Shown here: positions 6,926 through 8,979 of the stretch, one piece after another | How positions within the stretch are numbered: the stretch's first letter is position 1 | How the letters are laid out: the number at the start of each line of letters is the position of its first letter | Source of the DNA: Kutzneria sp036403095 | GTDB taxonomy: Bacteria; Actinomycetota; Actinomycetes; Mycobacteriales; Pseudonocardiaceae | DNA: 8,979 bases | NCBI GenBank assembly: GCA_036403095.1 | Contig: DASWRQ010000179.1 | Location: 1 to 8,979, forward strand | Direction of reading: 5' to 3' | Program-made: the position numbers and the translations under genes | Notes under the pieces: generated by a model | Seen by the model: the letters and a program-made list of their open reading frames with translations, nothing else | Database searches by the model: none | Told to the model about the DNA's origin: nothing

Positions 6926-8050
6926 TCAGGGGCGGAGCTGGGCGTAGAACTGCCTGATGTCGTCGACGTACAGGTCGGGGGCCTGCTGGGAGGCGTAGTG
7001 GCCGCCACGGTCGTAGACGTGCCAGGACACGATGTTGGCGTGGTCGCGGCGGGCGTAGGTGGGGATGGCCTGGGCGTCGTTGGGGAACTGAGCCAGGCCG
7101 AGCGGCACGGTGGTGGGGGCAGTGGGCACGGATTCGCGGTGGTCCTCCAGATAGATCCGCGGAGCGGTGCCGGCGGTGTGGGTGAGCCAGTGGATGGCGA
7201 CGTGAGTGAGCAGGGCGTCGGGGTCGAGACCGCCCATGACCTGGCTGTTCCACGCGAGGAGGCCGACGGGGGAATCGGTGAGGGCGTAGGCGAGAGTCTG
7301 GGGCTGCTCGGCGTGCACATGGTGGTACGAGGCCATCGTGCGCTGGAAATGGCGTAGGCCGGCGACAAGGGCCTGCTCGTCGGGAGGCAGCAGGGCGACG
7401 CTGGCGGGTTCGACGGTGGGCGGGTAGAAGGGCACATTGCCCTCGGGACCGGAGAAGATCTGGGTGACGTGCACGCCGACGACGGAGCCGGGGGCGGTGC
7501 GGCCGACCTCGGGTGAAATGACGGAGCCCCAGTCGTTGCCGGCGGCGCCGTAGCGGCGGTAGCCGAGGCGAGCCATGAGCACGGCCCAAGCGGCGGCGAC
7601 GCGGCGAGGGCCCCAGCCGGCCTCGGGGGCGGGAGTGGACCAACCGAAGCCGGGCAGCGAGGGAATCACCAAGTGGAAGGCGATGGCGGGGTCGAGGCCA
7701 TGGGCCCGCGGATCGGTGAGCGGGCCGATGACGTCGAGGTACTCGGCAACGGAGCCGGGCCAGCCATGAGTGAGGATCAAGGGCAGCGCGTGGGGTTCGG
7801 GTGAGCGGACGTGCAGGAAGTGCACGGTGGCGCCGTCGATGACGGCAGTGAACTGCGGATGGGCGTTGAGCCGGGCCTCGACGTCCCGCCAGGAGAAGCC
7901 GTCACGCCAGTGCTCGACGAGCTTGCGGACGTCTGCGCCCGAGACGCCGTAGTCGTCGCCGGGTGGCTCGGGGGCCCACCGGACGCGGGCCAGCCGATCA
8001 CGCAGGTCGGCCAGCTCGGCGTCGGCGACCTCGATGCGAAACGGCTCCAT
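6926..8050 (-). CDS. Epoxide hydrolase family alpha/beta hydrolase
   Basis: The 374-residue product matches epoxide hydrolases with the EHN N-terminal domain, which open epoxides with water to give diols. The EHN part spans about 1-110 (FRIEVADAELADLRDRLARVRW, then VEHWRDGFSWRDVEARLN). The hydrolase core has the oxyanion motif HGWPGS (95-100), the nucleophile elbow GNDWGS with Asp173, the cap Tyr in RIYLED (Tyr300) and the catalytic His in DRGGHYA (His351). The acid of the triad I cannot place with certainty. ATG 8050 is preferred because GAGGAG (8057-8062) lies 6 nt upstream; an in-frame ATG at 8080 would add ten residues. No signal peptide is visible, so it is probably cytoplasmic. It lies 65 bp downstream of the TIGR03943 gene and may share its transcript. 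The natural substrate is unknown; a detoxifying or secondary-metabolite role is a guess. Confidence 0.92.
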   Translation of the reverse strand: MEPFRIEVADAELADLRDRLARVRWAPEPPGDDYGVSGADVRKLVEHWRDGFSWRDVEARLNAHPQFTAVIDGATVHFLHVRSPEPHALPLILTHGWPGSVAEYLDVIGPLTDPRAHGLDPAIAFHLVIPSLPGFGWSTPAPEAGWGPRRVAAAWAVLMARLGYRRYGAAGNDWGSVISPEVGRTAPGSVVGVHVTQIFSGPEGNVPFYPPTVEPASVALLPPDEQALVAGLRHFQRTMASYHHVHAEQPQTLAYALTDSPVGLLAWNSQVMGGLDPDALLTHVAIHWLTHTAGTAPRIYLEDHRESVPTAPTTVPLGLAQFPNDAQAIPTYARRDHANIVSWHVYDRGGHYASQQAPDLYVDDIRQFYAQLRP

Positions 8051-8115
8051 GGTCGACTCCTCGGCGTCGGGCGTTCTCACACCCCACAGTCGGAGCCGCG
8101 GACGGCATCTCTACA

Positions 8116-8979
8116 TCAGTACTCGTACGGATCGCTGGGTGTGCCGATCTTCTTGACGGTGGTGGTGTCGAACACCGGCACGTAGTTGTCGGCCTGCACG
8201 GCGGAGTCGGGGCGCACCTGGCCGGTGACGGTGATCCACTCGTCGTCGACGAGGCCCTCGGCGCCGACCAGGCGGGCCTTGACCGGCATGGCGTCGGCGG
8301 CGCAGCAGGTGATCACCAGCCGCGCCACGTAGACGCCAGCGGCGTCGTGGACGACGAAGCCGGTCAGCTCGAGCGTGCGGCCGTTGAGCGAGTTGGTGGC
8401 GTCCCACGCGGCCCGGGTCGCGACGTCGGCCATCCGCATCGGCACCACGGACCCGGCCGGCAGCGGCGGGAACTTGGTCTTGATCACCTGGTCCTGGCGC
8501 TGCTCGCTGGCCACGGTCCGACCGCCGGCCCGATTGACCGAGTCGGCACCGAGCGCGGGCGGGGCGACGAGGAAGATCGCCAGCACGGGCATCAGCAGCA
8601 TCCACGCGCTGCGGGCGGCGCCGTGCGAATGGCCATGGCCATCGTCGTGGGAGTGGCCGGTGGCGGTGAGTGCGAGGTCGCCGTGGGGGTGGTCGTGCTC
8701 GGCAGCGGCCGCGCCGGAGGCAACCGGCTCGGAGCTGGAGAGGCCAGTGGCGGTGGGGTCGGAGCTGGCGAGGCCAGTGGCGATGGGGTGGTCGGTGAAG
8801 AAAAGGCCAGTGGCGGTGTCAGAGGCCGGGGTAGCGCCGGGGGCTGGGGCGGCGCGGCGGGCCTTGAGGATGTCGGTGGTGATGGCGACGCCGGCCAACA
8901 GGACCATGATCGCACCGGAGACGATGAGCCAGGGCTGGAGCGCCGGTTTGACGTAGTTCAGGTAGGTGCCGTTGAGGGC
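8116..8979 (-). CDS. TIGR03943/DUF1980 (YcgQ-like) membrane protein, 5' end cut by window edge
   Basis: The frame runs from the right edge to the TGA at 8116-8118, giving 287 residues; a short N-terminus is missing. It opens with LNGTYLNYVKPALQPW and a membrane helix (WLIVSGAIMVLLAGVAITTDIL). A long low-complexity loop follows, with ATGL repeats and a His-rich stretch (8623-8697). A second helix, WMLLMPVLAIFLVAPPALG, leads to an outside domain ending in the family signature RLVITCCAADAMPV and a final strand-rich part. Relatives are usually paired with a YcgR/UPF0718-type permease and are presumed accessory subunits; that partner would lie beyond position 8979. The His-rich loop suggests metal handling, by inference. 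An internal ATG at 8907 is not the start, since the family sequence continues upstream. Family call is firm, function is not. Confidence 0.9.
   Translation of the reverse strand, partial: ALNGTYLNYVKPALQPWLIVSGAIMVLLAGVAITTDILKARRAAPAPGATPASDTATGLFFTDHPIATGLASSDPTATGLSSSEPVASGAAAAEHDHPHGDLALTATGHSHDDGHGHSHGAARSAWMLLMPVLAIFLVAPPALGADSVNRAGGRTVASEQRQDQVIKTKFPPLPAGSVVPMRMADVATRAAWDATNSLNGRTLELTGFVVHDAAGVYVARLVITCCAADAMPVKARLVGAEGLVDDEWITVTGQVRPDSAVQADNYVPVFDTTTVKKIGTPSDPYEY
8623..8697 (-). other. His-rich segment inside the TIGR03943 protein
   Basis: This part of the reading frame encodes two clusters, HDHPHGD and GHSHDDGHGHSHG, with nine histidines in about 25 residues just before the second membrane helix. 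Such loops are common in zinc, nickel and cobalt transporters, where they bind or buffer metal. Binding here is inferred. Confidence 0.75.
8713..8814 (-). repeat. Coding tandem repeat (ATGLxSSxP) in the TIGR03943 loop
   Basis: Four adjoining units of 10-11 residues read ATGLFFTDHPI, ATGLASSDPT, ATGLSSSEPV and a decayed ASGAAAAEHD. The plus-strand DNA shows the matching period of about 30-33 bp, with GGCCAGTGGCGGTG or GGCCAGTGGCGATG recurring. The unit length is a multiple of three, so the frame is kept and copy number could change without breaking the gene. Confidence 0.8.

Noticed and set aside
6033..7643. A 536-codon minus-strand frame over the YciI, repeat and epoxide hydrolase regions
   Set aside because: It is out of frame with the recognisable YciI and hydrolase genes, and its product is Pro/Arg-rich without any domain.

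Overview
The window is very GC-rich, uses GTG starts freely and packs genes tightly. With a glyS next to an smtB-zur pair, it reads as chromosomal DNA of a high-GC actinomycete. The Pseudonocardiaceae (Amycolatopsis, Saccharothrix or Kutzneria type) are my best guess, by inference only. I see no tRNA, rRNA, insertion sequence, CRISPR array or convincing hairpin-plus-U terminator.

Left part (1-2169). An MFS transporter on the minus strand runs off the left edge. It diverges from a plus-strand gene for an AbiEi-like winged-helix protein with a degenerate restriction-nuclease-like C-terminus. The 215 bp between them hold two perfect TTGTCCACA DnaA-box sequences on an 18 bp period.

Centre (2139-6082). 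Reading leftward are an antibiotic-biosynthesis-monooxygenase-like protein, a class F-type sortase and glycyl-tRNA synthetase (glyS). Reading rightward are a small three-helix membrane protein and a two-gene zinc-sensor operon: an ArsR/SmtB repressor with an intact alpha-5 zinc site and a Fur-family Zur with all its zinc ligands. In Mycobacterium tuberculosis glyS (Rv2357c) lies next to smtB-furB (Rv2358-Rv2359). The same core is here, with three extra genes between. A Zur-box-like palindrome lies ahead of the operon.

Right part (6107-8979, all minus). In transcription order: the C-terminal part of a TIGR03943/DUF1980 membrane protein with a His-rich loop (its start is off the right edge), an epoxide-hydrolase-family alpha/beta hydrolase, a roughly 280 bp degenerate 14-bp tandem array, and a small YciI/DGPF protein.

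Zinc is the only theme linking several genes: SmtB, Zur, the Cys-pair insert of GlyRS and the His-rich TIGR03943 protein. The most unexplained structures are the 14-bp array and the paired DnaA boxes. I do not see a clear new multi-gene system.
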